Below are positions 1 to 7,791 of a stretch of DNA of 11,522 nucleotides, piece after piece. Under the pieces are notes generated by a model. The model made no database searches. It was not told where the DNA came from and saw nothing but the letters and a program-made list of their open reading frames with translations. The first letter of the stretch is position 1, and every line of letters starts with the position of its first letter. Both the position numbers and the translations under genes were made by a program. The stretch comes from Candidatus Margulisiibacteriota bacterium (lineage in GTDB: Bacteria; Margulisbacteria; WOR-1; JAKLHX01), in the NCBI GenBank assembly GCA_022709925.1, contig JAKLHX010000022.1, forward strand, positions 1-11,522, given 5' to 3'.

Positions 1-1664
1 TAGGAGGAAAGGCCGTCGGTATGCTCCTGGCCAGGAAGATACTTTCGAAAGACACTTCCGTTGATTGGAGATCGGAACTCGAACCGCACGACTCATTTTA
101 CATAGGGGCCGACGTGTTCTATGCATATATAGTACAGAACGGCTGGTGGCGCATATTCATGGAACAAAAAACAAAAGACGGCTATTTTGACGCGGCAAAA
201 GACCTCAGGGAAAAAATGCTTTCCGGGAAATTCCCGATGGAGATAAAGGAACAGTTCCAGCAGATGCTCGAATATTTCGGGCAATCACCGATAATAGTCA
301 GGTCCTCCAGCCTTTTGGAAGACGGCTTCGGGAACGTATTCGCGGGAAAATACGAGAGCATCTTCTGTGTTAACCAGGGGTCCCCGGAACAGCGATACAA
401 GAACTTCGAAGAGGCTGTAAGACAGGTATTTGCAAGCACAATGAGCGAAGAAGCCCTGTCTTACAGGCTTGAAAGAGGCCTGGACAAACACGATGAACAG
501 ATGGCGCTTTTGGTACAAAGAGTATCCGGTTCTTACAAAGGCCCGTTCTTTTTCCCAGACCTTGCCGGGGTCGGCATATCGTTCAATACTTATGTATGGG
601 AAAAGAGCATAGACCCGAAAGCAGGGATGATACGGCTTGTCTTCGGCCTCGGCACAAGGGCGGTCAACAGGGTCGAGGACGATTATCCCAGAATAGTTTC
701 TCTTGACCAGCCGAATCTTCTGCCTCATTCCGGAACTGATGAAGCAGGATTGTCCTACCAGCGCAAAGCGGATGTTCTGGACATCGGCTTGAACAGCTTA
801 GAGACCGCGGACCTTGAAAAAGTCCTGCCTCATACGCCGGAAACCGTATTGAATATGATCGCAAAAACAGACCGCGGATATACGCACCTTAATTTCGACA
901 AGCTTTTCTCTACTACGGATTTCACGCGCAAGATGCGGAATATCATGAAAACGCTCGAAAATTCTTACGAACATCCTGTCGATATTGAGTTCACGGCAAA
1001 TTTCTCTGGGGATTCCTTTAAGATAAATCTTTTGCAATGCAGGCCTCTCCAGCAAAAATGGCTGCAAAATACGGTAACACTGCCCGACACAAAAGAGAAA
1101 GACAGGACCGTTCTAAGTTCTGAAGGCAATTTTATGGGAGGGAACATCTCGCAGAAAATAAGGTATGTGATATATATAGATCCGGAAAGATACAGCCTGC
1201 TGAACCAACAGGACAAATACGAAACAGCAAGGATAACGGGAAAGATAAACGCTTTCTTGAAGGATAAAAAAGACTGCCCTGCGATGCTTATGGGGCCCGG
1301 AAGATGGGGAACGTCAACGCCCTCAATGGGAGTGCCTGTAAGCTTTTTTGAGATAAACCATATGCGCTGCATAGTAGAGATCGCCTTCAGGAGCGGAAAC
1401 CTTGTGCCGGAACTTTCATTCGGCACCCACATGTTCCAGGACCTTGTTGAAAGCAATATATTCTATATAGCCCTTTTCCCGGAAGAGGAAAGTTCTTATT
1501 TGAACCTAAAAGCCCTGGACGAAGCAGAGGACATTATGGAAAAAATACTGCCGCAACACGGCAGGTTCAGGGATATTATAAAGGTCCTGGATTTTAAGGA
1601 TAAGGGACTTACGGTCTTGTCTGATATAGCTTCGCAAAAAGTTATTTGCGTTTTCTCTTCCTGA
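1..1664 (+). CDS. PEP/pyruvate-binding (PPDK_N-type) domain protein, 5'-truncated by window edge
   Basis: The open frame runs in from the window edge. The codons before the first ATG (position 21) already encode GGKAVG, the glycine-rich motif typical of the N-terminus of PPDK/PEP-synthase nucleotide-binding domains, so that ATG is internal and the real start is upstream. Counting from that Met, the conserved blocks are VRSSSLLED (93-101), FAGKYES (107-113), DIEF (321-324) and LLQCRPLQ (337-344), the usual end of the ATP-grasp-like domain. A conserved C-terminal part follows, with MGPGRWGTS (424-432) and SFGTHMFQDLVES (466-478). Neither the phosphohistidine swivelling domain nor the PEP/pyruvate TIM barrel of true PPDK or PEP synthase follows, so a full dikinase reaction is not supported. 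It resembles stand-alone proteins usually named 'PEP/pyruvate-binding domain-containing protein', whose function is unknown. Family assignment is sure; substrate and role are not. It is convergent with gltD and overlaps its 3' end. Confidence 0.88.
   Translation, partial: GGKAVGMLLARKILSKDTSVDWRSELEPHDSFYIGADVFYAYIVQNGWWRIFMEQKTKDGYFDAAKDLREKMLSGKFPMEIKEQFQQMLEYFGQSPIIVRSSSLLEDGFGNVFAGKYESIFCVNQGSPEQRYKNFEEAVRQVFASTMSEEALSYRLERGLDKHDEQMALLVQRVSGSYKGPFFFPDLAGVGISFNTYVWEKSIDPKAGMIRLVFGLGTRAVNRVEDDYPRIVSLDQPNLLPHSGTDEAGLSYQRKADVLDIGLNSLETADLEKVLPHTPETVLNMIAKTDRGYTHLNFDKLFSTTDFTRKMRNIMKTLENSYEHPVDIEFTANFSGDSFKINLLQCRPLQQKWLQNTVTLPDTKEKDRTVLSSEGNFMGGNISQKIRYVIYIDPERYSLLNQQDKYETARITGKINAFLKDKKDCPAMLMGPGRWGTSTPSMGVPVSFFEINHMRCIVEIAFRSGNLVPELSFGTHMFQDLVESNIFYIALFPEEESSYLNLKALDEAEDIMEKILPQHGRFRDIIKVLDFKDKGLTVLSDIASQKVICVFSS
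1633..1657 (+). terminator. Putative intrinsic terminator of the PPDK_N gene inside the convergent overlap
   Basis: CGCAAA (1633-1638) and TTTGCG (1645-1650) form a perfect 6-bp stem with a 6-nt loop, followed on the + strand by TTTTCTCTT. The hairpin lies within the last codons of the + strand gene (stop 1662-1664), and the gltD stop (complement of 1642-1644) sits in its loop. On the - strand the stem is not followed by a T-run, so it should act in one direction only. The stem is short, so efficiency may be modest. Confidence 0.5.
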
Positions 1665-3087
1665 CGGCCTCAGAAAGATAACGGTCCATGGATCCGGCCG
1701 CCTGCCGTCCCTCATAAATAGCCCAGACCACAAGAGAAGCCCCCCGACGAGAATCCCCGGCGGCAAATACCGACTTTTTAGATGTCATATAGTCCGCGCC
1801 GGTCAAGATATTGCCCCGGGCATCCAATTTAAGCTTTAGCTCCTCCACTATCCCTTCGTTTTCAGGGTGGACGAATCCGAGCGCAAGAATAACAAGGTCC
1901 GCCTCTATAACGAATTCGGAGTCCGGGACCTCTTTCATGACTTGGCAGGACTTTTCTTTATCAAAGACGAATTCTACGCTGGTGCAGACGACCCTCTTAA
2001 CGGTGCCGCTTTCCCCTTCGAACCTCTTGGTAAGTATGGACCACTGGCGCTCGGCCCCCTCTTCATGGCTTGTGGAGGTCTTTAGGAGCATAGGATATTT
2101 AGGCCACGGCATCTCAGGGACCCTGCACACCGGGGGTTTCGGCATTATCTCTATTTGAGTAACTGAAGATGCCCCCTGGCGGTTCGCGGTCCCCACACAA
2201 TCGGAGCCGGTATCCCCGCCGCCTATGACCAGCACTTTTTTACCGCAGGCATCTATAGGAGAGGCGTATATTTTTTCCCCGGAAACCCTTCTGTTCGACT
2301 GGCAAAGGTAGTCCATCGCAAAATGGATGCCGCCCAAAGACCGGCCTTCTATGTTCATGTCCCTGGGAGTCCTTGACCCTATAGCTATACAAACAGCATC
2401 GAATTGAGAGATGATATCCTTGACCGGATATTCCCCTCCGACATCCACCCCGATCTTGAACACGACCCCCTCTTTTTTAAGAATAGCCAATCGCCTGTCG
2501 ATGATGCGTTTTTCCAATTTAAAATCGGGGATCCCGTACCTGAGGATGCCGCCCGGCTGCTCATCCCGTTCAAATACCGTAACGCTGTGCCCATATTTGT
2601 TCAATTGGTCGGCCGCTGCAAGGCCGGCAGGCCCGGAACCTACCACGGCGACCTTTTTCCCTGTCCTTTTTTTAGGGGGTTTTGGTTTTACATGTCCGGA
2701 TTTAAATGCTTCCTCTATTATAGAAAGCTCATTCTCCCTTATGGTCACGGGGTCGTCATTATATCCGAGCACGCATCCGTACTCGCAAAGTGCCGGGCAG
2801 ATCCTTCCTGTGATCTCAGGGAAATTATTCGTGGATTGAAGTGCGGAAAAAGCTTTTTGCCAATTGCCTCGGAACATCTCATCGTTCCATTCAGGTATAA
2901 GGTTGCCTACCGGACAGCTTGAATGGCAAAAGGGCGTTCCGCAATCCATGCAGCGGGATGCCTGCTCCTTCGCCTGGTGTTCGCTCCTTAAAACAGGGAT
3001 CTCTTTATAGTCTTTTAAGCGCTCCTCGACAGGCCTCATCTGGCAGGTCTGGCGCTTCACTTTTAAAAACCCTTTCGGATCAGCCAT
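1642..3087 (-). CDS. gltD: Glutamate synthase (NADPH) small/beta subunit
   Basis: 481 aa, the normal family length. GltD oxidises NADPH on its FAD and passes electrons through iron-sulfur clusters to GltB for reductive glutamate formation in the cytoplasm. The N-terminal cysteine-rich region has C46, C49, C54 and C58, then C97, C101 and C105 in GRICPALCEYGCVLG, matching the [4Fe-4S] ligand region. An FAD Rossmann motif GSGPAG is at 150-155 and the NADPH motif GGGDTG at 289-294. The C-terminal FAD block AAGDSRRGASLVVWAI starts at 442. The start MADPKGFLKVKRQ is canonical, and GGAAAGGACC lies just upstream with good spacing. It begins 14 bp after the gltB stop, so the two genes should be co-transcribed. 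The very basic end RKRKRK is encoded opposite the T-rich tail of the convergent gene and its terminator. Confidence 0.97.
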   Translation of the reverse strand: MADPKGFLKVKRQTCQMRPVEERLKDYKEIPVLRSEHQAKEQASRCMDCGTPFCHSSCPVGNLIPEWNDEMFRGNWQKAFSALQSTNNFPEITGRICPALCEYGCVLGYNDDPVTIRENELSIIEEAFKSGHVKPKPPKKRTGKKVAVVGSGPAGLAAADQLNKYGHSVTVFERDEQPGGILRYGIPDFKLEKRIIDRRLAILKKEGVVFKIGVDVGGEYPVKDIISQFDAVCIAIGSRTPRDMNIEGRSLGGIHFAMDYLCQSNRRVSGEKIYASPIDACGKKVLVIGGGDTGSDCVGTANRQGASSVTQIEIMPKPPVCRVPEMPWPKYPMLLKTSTSHEEGAERQWSILTKRFEGESGTVKRVVCTSVEFVFDKEKSCQVMKEVPDSEFVIEADLVILALGFVHPENEGIVEELKLKLDARGNILTGADYMTSKKSVFAAGDSRRGASLVVWAIYEGRQAAGSMDRYLSEAVRKRKRK

Positions 3088-3101
3088 TACAGGTCCTTTC
3101 C

Positions 3102-6100
3102 TTAAAAATCGAACGGTTCGTCAACTTTTGATCTCTTAGGCTCGACTGCCGCCAATACTTTCTTGTACTCTATCGGTATCACTTTCACTATCTTTGACGT
3201 CTCGTGTTCAAAATCATCGAGGATCTTCTTCGCAACGGAACTTTTTGTGTGCTTATAATGGTTCTGTAAAAGATAATGCAACAGCGATTCGTCGGTAACG
3301 GAACATTTTTCCAGGCTCACCAGTTCCGTATTGCATTTAGTCTTAAAATCACCGTTCACTCCGTAAACATAGGCTATCCCGCCGGACATACCCGCGGCAA
3401 AATTCCTTCCCGTCCCGCCCAGGATAAGGACCCTTCCTCCGGTCATATACTCGCACCCGTGGTCCCCCACTCCCTCGACAACGGCATATATCCCGGAATT
3501 CCGGATACAAAAACGCTCTCCGGCAACTCCGCCTATATAAGCCTCTCCCGATGTTGCCCCGTAAAAAGTGGTATTGCCGACAATTATGTTTTTCTGGGGA
3601 TCGAAACCTGTTCTTTTGTTCGGATAGATCACTATTTTCCCGCCTGATAGTCCTTTGCCGACATAATCGTTCGCTTCTCCCTCGAGCTCAAAAGTGAGCC
3701 CTTTGGAAAGGAACGCCCCGAAGCTCTGCCCGGCAGTACCCGTGAATTTAACGGTTATCGTATCATCGGGAAGGCCGTCCTCACCGTACAAAGAGGATAT
3801 CCTGCCGCTCAACATCGCTCCGGCAGTTCTGTTAACGTTCCTTATCGGAAGTTCTATCCTTACGGATCGTTTTTTAGATATACTATCTTCCAATGTATCC
3901 AGGAGTTTCACATCCAACACGTCCTTTATTCCATGGTCTTGGGAGATCGACTTTCTGACGGATGTCCTGTCGGAAGTATTTGGTCTGTACAATATTTTTG
4001 AGAAGTCCAGTTTACGGGTCTTCCAGTCAAGCATGGTTTGATCGGCTTCAAGAAGGTCCGATCTTCCTATGAGATCGTCGATCTTCTTTATGCCTAAAGA
4101 AGCCATGATCTGTCTTATTTCTTCAGCGACGAATAATAGATAATTTTGTATAAATTCCGGTTTTCCTGAAAATCGCTTCCTGCAGACTTCATCCTGGGTA
4201 GCGATCCCCAAAGAACAATTGTTCAAATGACAATGCCGGAGCAGGACACAACCTAGTACCACAAGGACCGCCGTACAAAACCCGAACTCTTCAGCTCCGA
4301 GCAGCGCGGCTATTACAACATCGCGCCCGGTCCTCATCTGTCCGTCGGTCTGCAGCCTTACCCTGCTCCGCAGCCCGTTAAGTACCAAGGTCTGATGTGC
4401 TTCCGAAAGCCCGAGCTCCCACGGTAGCCCTGCATGTTTTATGGAACTGAACGGAGAAGCCCCTGTCCCGCCGTCCCCGCCGGAGATAAGGATCATATCC
4501 GCATGACCTTTAGCGACACCTGCGGCAACCGTACCTACGCCTATCTCGGAAACAAGTTTCACGCTTATCCTGGCGGCAGGATTGACGTTCTTAAGATCGA
4601 AAATAAGCTGGGCAAGATCTTCGATGGAATAAATATCATGGTGCGGCGGCGGGGAGATAAGCGTTATGCCGGGAGTAGAATATCTTATCCTCGCGATCAC
4701 TTTGTCCACCTTATGCCCGGGAAGCTGGCCGCCTTCGCCCGGCTTCGCGCCCTGCGCCATTTTTATCTGTATCTCATCGGCATTTGTCAGATAATTGTTC
4801 GTGACGCCGAACCTTCCGGATGCGACCTGTTTTATGGCGCTCCGGACACTGTCGCCGTTAGGGAGCGGTTTGAACCTTATAGGGTCTTCTCCGCCCTCGC
4901 CTGTATTAGACTTGCCGCCAAGCCTGTTCATCGCGATCGCTATGGTCTCGTGCGTTTCCTTGCTTATCGAACCAAAGCTCATGGCACCAGTAACAAACCT
5001 TTTTACTATCTCGGAAGCCGGTTCAACCTCGTCCAGGCTTATCGGGGACGTTTTTTTGAACCTTAAAAGGGACCTTAATGTTGCATTGTGCCCTTTTTGG
5101 TTATTTATAAGCTCCGAGAATTCCCTGTATTTTTGCGGATCGTTGTTCCTGGCGGCCTGCTGTAGCGCGAATATCGTATCAGGTTCCCAAAGGTGTGTTT
5201 CTCCGCCTTTTCTCCATTGATAGACCCCGCCGACATCCAGCATTTCGTCATCGTTCTTTTCCGAAAAAGCTTTTTCATGCCTGATCAGCGTTTCTTTTGC
5301 TATTTCTTTGAGACCGACCCCGCCGATCCTTGATACAGTCCCCGGGAAATATTTCTCTATCAAGTCATCGCTAAGCCCTAAAGCCTCGAATATCTGCGCA
5401 CCGCGGTAGCTTTGGAGCCTGGAGATCCCCATCTTTGAAAGTATCTTCAGTATCCCTTTCTCCACTGATTTTACGTAGTTGCGATGGGCGCTTTCCCTGT
5501 CCGCATCCACTTCTTTTTCTTCTATCAATCCGTCTATAGTGTCAAAAGCCAGATAAGGGTTGATGCAGCCCGCTCCGTAACCGAACAAAAGCGCAAAATG
5601 CATGACCTCGCGCGGTTCTGCGCTTTCTATAATGAACCCGACCCTTGTCCTTTCGCCTTTGGCTGTAAGGTAAGAATGCAGGCTCGACACTGCCAGCAAA
5701 GAAGGGATGGCGGCTTTATTCTTATCAACACCGCGGTCAGACAATATTATGAAACTGAATCCTTTTTTTACGGCGGAAGATGCCTCGGAACATATCCTTT
5801 TAAGGGCTTTGCTCATATCGGGATCTGTTTTCACATCAAAAAGCATAGATACGGTCTTTGACTTGAAACCGCTCTGGTCTATAGTTCTTATTTTCTCGAG
5901 GTCCTCGTTAGTCAGCACGGGATTCTTTATTTTCAGCCGATGACAATGTTCTGGCGTTTCGTTGAGCAGATTGGATTGCGGACCTATATAGCTGTCGTAA
6001 GACATCACTATCTCTTCCCTGATAGGGTCTATGGGAGGATTCGTGACCTGTGCGAACAATTGCTTGAAATAATTGAACAGGAGCTGCGGCCTTTTTGAAA

Positions 6101-7616
6101 GGACCGCAAGAGGAGTATCGTTCCCCATCGAACCGACAGGTTCCTGTCCTTTTTCGGACATCGGTTTTATCAGGACCTTTATATCTTCTTTTGTATACCC
6201 GAAAGCTCGTTGTACTTTCAGCAACTCTGACGCCTTTGCCCTCTTTGTTCCTTTTGCCGGTCTTATATCTTTAAGGTTCAATATATTATCTTTCAGCCAC
6301 TTGCCGTAAGGTTTCTTTGATGAAAGCCCGTCCTTCAGTTCTTTATCATCGATGATGTTGCCGCCTTGGGTATCTATAAGGAACACTCTCCCCGGCATGA
6401 GACGGCTGCTGACAAGAATATCTTTCGGGTCTATATCAAGGACCCCGACTTCCGAAGCAAGTACCACCATCCCGTCTTTTGTTATCACATATCTGCATGG
6501 CCGAAGACCGTTCCTGTCAAGGATCCCTCCGATGAACCTTCCGTCGGTAAAGGCGACAGCCGCAGGTCCGTCCCAAGGTTCCGTAAGACAGGCATGATAT
6601 TCATAAAAAGCCCTGTGTTTCTTGTCCATAAGCTCGTTCTTTTCCCAGGCAGGCGGGATCAGCATCATCATTGAGTGAGGGAGGCTCCTTCCGCACATGA
6701 CCAGCATCTCGAGCACATTATCAAGAGCTGCGGAATCGCTGCCGCCTTCCACGATGACCGGCAATATCTTCTTGAGCTCGCTGCCCAGAATATCGCTTTT
6801 CAACATCTTTTCCCTGGCTCTTGTCCAGTTTATGTTCCCGCGGAGGGTATTTATCTCTCCGTTATGGGCAAGGAACCTGAAAGGCTGAGCAAGGTCCCAT
6901 GTAGGGAAAGTGTTCGTACTATAGCGTGAATGGACCAGGCAAAGAGCGCTCTTTATTCTCGGATCTGAAAGCTCGGGATAAAAACTTTTGAGCTGGTCCG
7001 GCATGAGAAGCCCTTTATACACTATGGTCCTTGATGAAAGCGAAGGGATATAGAAAAAGTCTTTTTGCTTTATATCCGAACGTTTTATCTTCGACTCTAT
7101 AAGCTTCCGGATTATATAGAGCCTGGCTTCGAAATCTATCTTGCCAAAAGCCCCCTGTCCGCTGCCTACGAAAACCTGGCGGATGACCGGTTGTGTCTTC
7201 CTGGCCCCTTCCCCGATATCCGAGTTGTCGACTGGAACGTCCCTAAATCCCAGGAATCTTTGTTTTTCTTCGGCAATAACTTTTTCGACGATCTTCTCGC
7301 ACGACCTTCTATCGTCTTTATTTTGAGGAAGGAATATGAATCCTGCGGCATATTCTTCGGTAAGTTTTATGCCGGCCTTGGGACATTCCGACAAGAAGAA
7401 CTCATGGGGTATCTGGATAAGTATGCCGGCCCCGTCGCCTGTCTTCGGATCGGCCCCCGTTGCGCCGCGATGGCTTAAGCGGTTCAAGACCTCAATGCCT
7501 TTTTCGACTATATCATGGGTCTTATTCCCGTTTATATTGCACACGAACCCGACGCCGCAGCTGTCGCGCTCGAAAGAAGGGTCGTACAATCCTTGTTTAT
7601 TCGGCAATCCCCGCAT
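3102..7616 (-). CDS. gltB: Glutamate synthase (NADPH) large/alpha subunit
   Basis: 1504 aa, full length. GltB hydrolyses glutamine and channels the ammonia to 2-oxoglutarate, giving two glutamates per cycle with electrons from GltD. Domains in order: a short propeptide, then the class II amidotransferase with nucleophile C20 in RDSCGVGF (residues 1-19 would be removed); HSRYSTNTFPTW (229-240) and HNGEINTLRG (251-260) belong to the same domain. A central domain follows, then the FMN-binding synthase barrel with GAMSFGSIS (877-885), NTGEGGEDP (904-912), AKPGEGGQLPG (957-967) and SGGDGGTGASP (1045-1055). The [3Fe-4S] ligands C1123, C1129 and C1134 have the expected C-x5-C-x4-C spacing. A glycine-rich beta-helix ends the protein (about 1260-1425). 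AGGAG (complement of 7623-7627) lies 6 nt before the ATG. It is followed immediately by gltD. Confidence 0.98.
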   Translation of the reverse strand: MRGLPNKQGLYDPSFERDSCGVGFVCNINGNKTHDIVEKGIEVLNRLSHRGATGADPKTGDGAGILIQIPHEFFLSECPKAGIKLTEEYAAGFIFLPQNKDDRRSCEKIVEKVIAEEKQRFLGFRDVPVDNSDIGEGARKTQPVIRQVFVGSGQGAFGKIDFEARLYIIRKLIESKIKRSDIKQKDFFYIPSLSSRTIVYKGLLMPDQLKSFYPELSDPRIKSALCLVHSRYSTNTFPTWDLAQPFRFLAHNGEINTLRGNINWTRAREKMLKSDILGSELKKILPVIVEGGSDSAALDNVLEMLVMCGRSLPHSMMMLIPPAWEKNELMDKKHRAFYEYHACLTEPWDGPAAVAFTDGRFIGGILDRNGLRPCRYVITKDGMVVLASEVGVLDIDPKDILVSSRLMPGRVFLIDTQGGNIIDDKELKDGLSSKKPYGKWLKDNILNLKDIRPAKGTKRAKASELLKVQRAFGYTKEDIKVLIKPMSEKGQEPVGSMGNDTPLAVLSKRPQLLFNYFKQLFAQVTNPPIDPIREEIVMSYDSYIGPQSNLLNETPEHCHRLKIKNPVLTNEDLEKIRTIDQSGFKSKTVSMLFDVKTDPDMSKALKRICSEASSAVKKGFSFIILSDRGVDKNKAAIPSLLAVSSLHSYLTAKGERTRVGFIIESAEPREVMHFALLFGYGAGCINPYLAFDTIDGLIEEKEVDADRESAHRNYVKSVEKGILKILSKMGISRLQSYRGAQIFEALGLSDDLIEKYFPGTVSRIGGVGLKEIAKETLIRHEKAFSEKNDDEMLDVGGVYQWRKGGETHLWEPDTIFALQQAARNNDPQKYREFSELINNQKGHNATLRSLLRFKKTSPISLDEVEPASEIVKRFVTGAMSFGSISKETHETIAIAMNRLGGKSNTGEGGEDPIRFKPLPNGDSVRSAIKQVASGRFGVTNNYLTNADEIQIKMAQGAKPGEGGQLPGHKVDKVIARIRYSTPGITLISPPPHHDIYSIEDLAQLIFDLKNVNPAARISVKLVSEIGVGTVAAGVAKGHADMILISGGDGGTGASPFSSIKHAGLPWELGLSEAHQTLVLNGLRSRVRLQTDGQMRTGRDVVIAALLGAEEFGFCTAVLVVLGCVLLRHCHLNNCSLGIATQDEVCRKRFSGKPEFIQNYLLFVAEEIRQIMASLGIKKIDDLIGRSDLLEADQTMLDWKTRKLDFSKILYRPNTSDRTSVRKSISQDHGIKDVLDVKLLDTLEDSISKKRSVRIELPIRNVNRTAGAMLSGRISSLYGEDGLPDDTITVKFTGTAGQSFGAFLSKGLTFELEGEANDYVGKGLSGGKIVIYPNKRTGFDPQKNIIVGNTTFYGATSGEAYIGGVAGERFCIRNSGIYAVVEGVGDHGCEYMTGGRVLILGGTGRNFAAGMSGGIAYVYGVNGDFKTKCNTELVSLEKCSVTDESLLHYLLQNHYKHTKSSVAKKILDDFEHETSKIVKVIPIEYKKVLAAVEPKRSKVDEPFDF

Positions 7617-7622
7617 TTTTCG

Positions 7623-7627
7623 CTCCT
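7623..7627 (-). promoter_or_regulatory. gltB ribosome-binding site
   Basis: AGGAG on the - strand, 6 nt upstream of the gltB ATG. It follows directly on the T-run of the leader hairpin, so transcripts ending at the hairpin would lack it. Confidence 0.75.
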
Positions 7628-7635
7628 ATATAAAC

Positions 7636-7664
7636 AAAAAAAGAGAATCTATTAAGATCCTCTT
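7636..7664 (-). terminator. Intrinsic-terminator-like hairpin in the gltB leader (possible attenuator)
   Basis: Reading the - strand, AAGAGGATCT (7664-7655), loop TAAT, then AGATTCTCTT (7650-7641) give a 10-bp stem with one G-U pair, followed by five more T before a G. It is A/T-rich but has classic terminator form. It lies after the predicted gltB promoter and about 20 nt before the gltB ATG, leaving no room for a promoter between hairpin and gene. It could end thrS readthrough, attenuate gltBD, or both. Confidence 0.6.
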
Positions 7665-7719
7665 CAACGAGTAAATCCGACGCAGACGCCTATAATTGTT
7701 CGTCCAAACGTATGTTCCT

Positions 7720-7748
7720 ATTTTAACCTAATAAGCAGGGACGGTCAA
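7720..7748 (-). promoter_or_regulatory. Predicted sigma70-type promoter for gltBD
   Basis: On the - strand, TTGACC (7748-7743; 5 of 6 matches to TTGACA) and TAAAAT (7725-7720; 5 of 6 matches to TATAAT) are separated by exactly 17 bp. The predicted start near 7712 gives a leader of about 95 nt that contains the hairpin. It lies in the 175-bp gap after thrS. A second A/T-rich TATAAT-like site nearer the thrS stop lacks a convincing -35. Confidence 0.55.
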
Positions 7749-7791
7749 TAAAGATGTCTTAATTATATATCGATGAAAATCCCGTAAAAAT

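Noticed and set aside
285..728. - strand open frame of 147 codons opposite the PPDK_N gene
   Set aside because: Shadow of the conserved ATP-binding blocks on the + strand.
4434..5066. Long + strand open frame opposite gltB (210 codons), and other + strand frames opposite gltB, gltD, thrS and dxr
   Set aside because: They are antisense to strongly conserved coding sequence, look unlike any protein family, and lack independent start signals.
7701..7720. Mini-ORF starting TTG GAC GAA CAA in the gltB leader, as a leader peptide
   Set aside because: Five codons, no ribosome-binding site and no run of regulatory codons.
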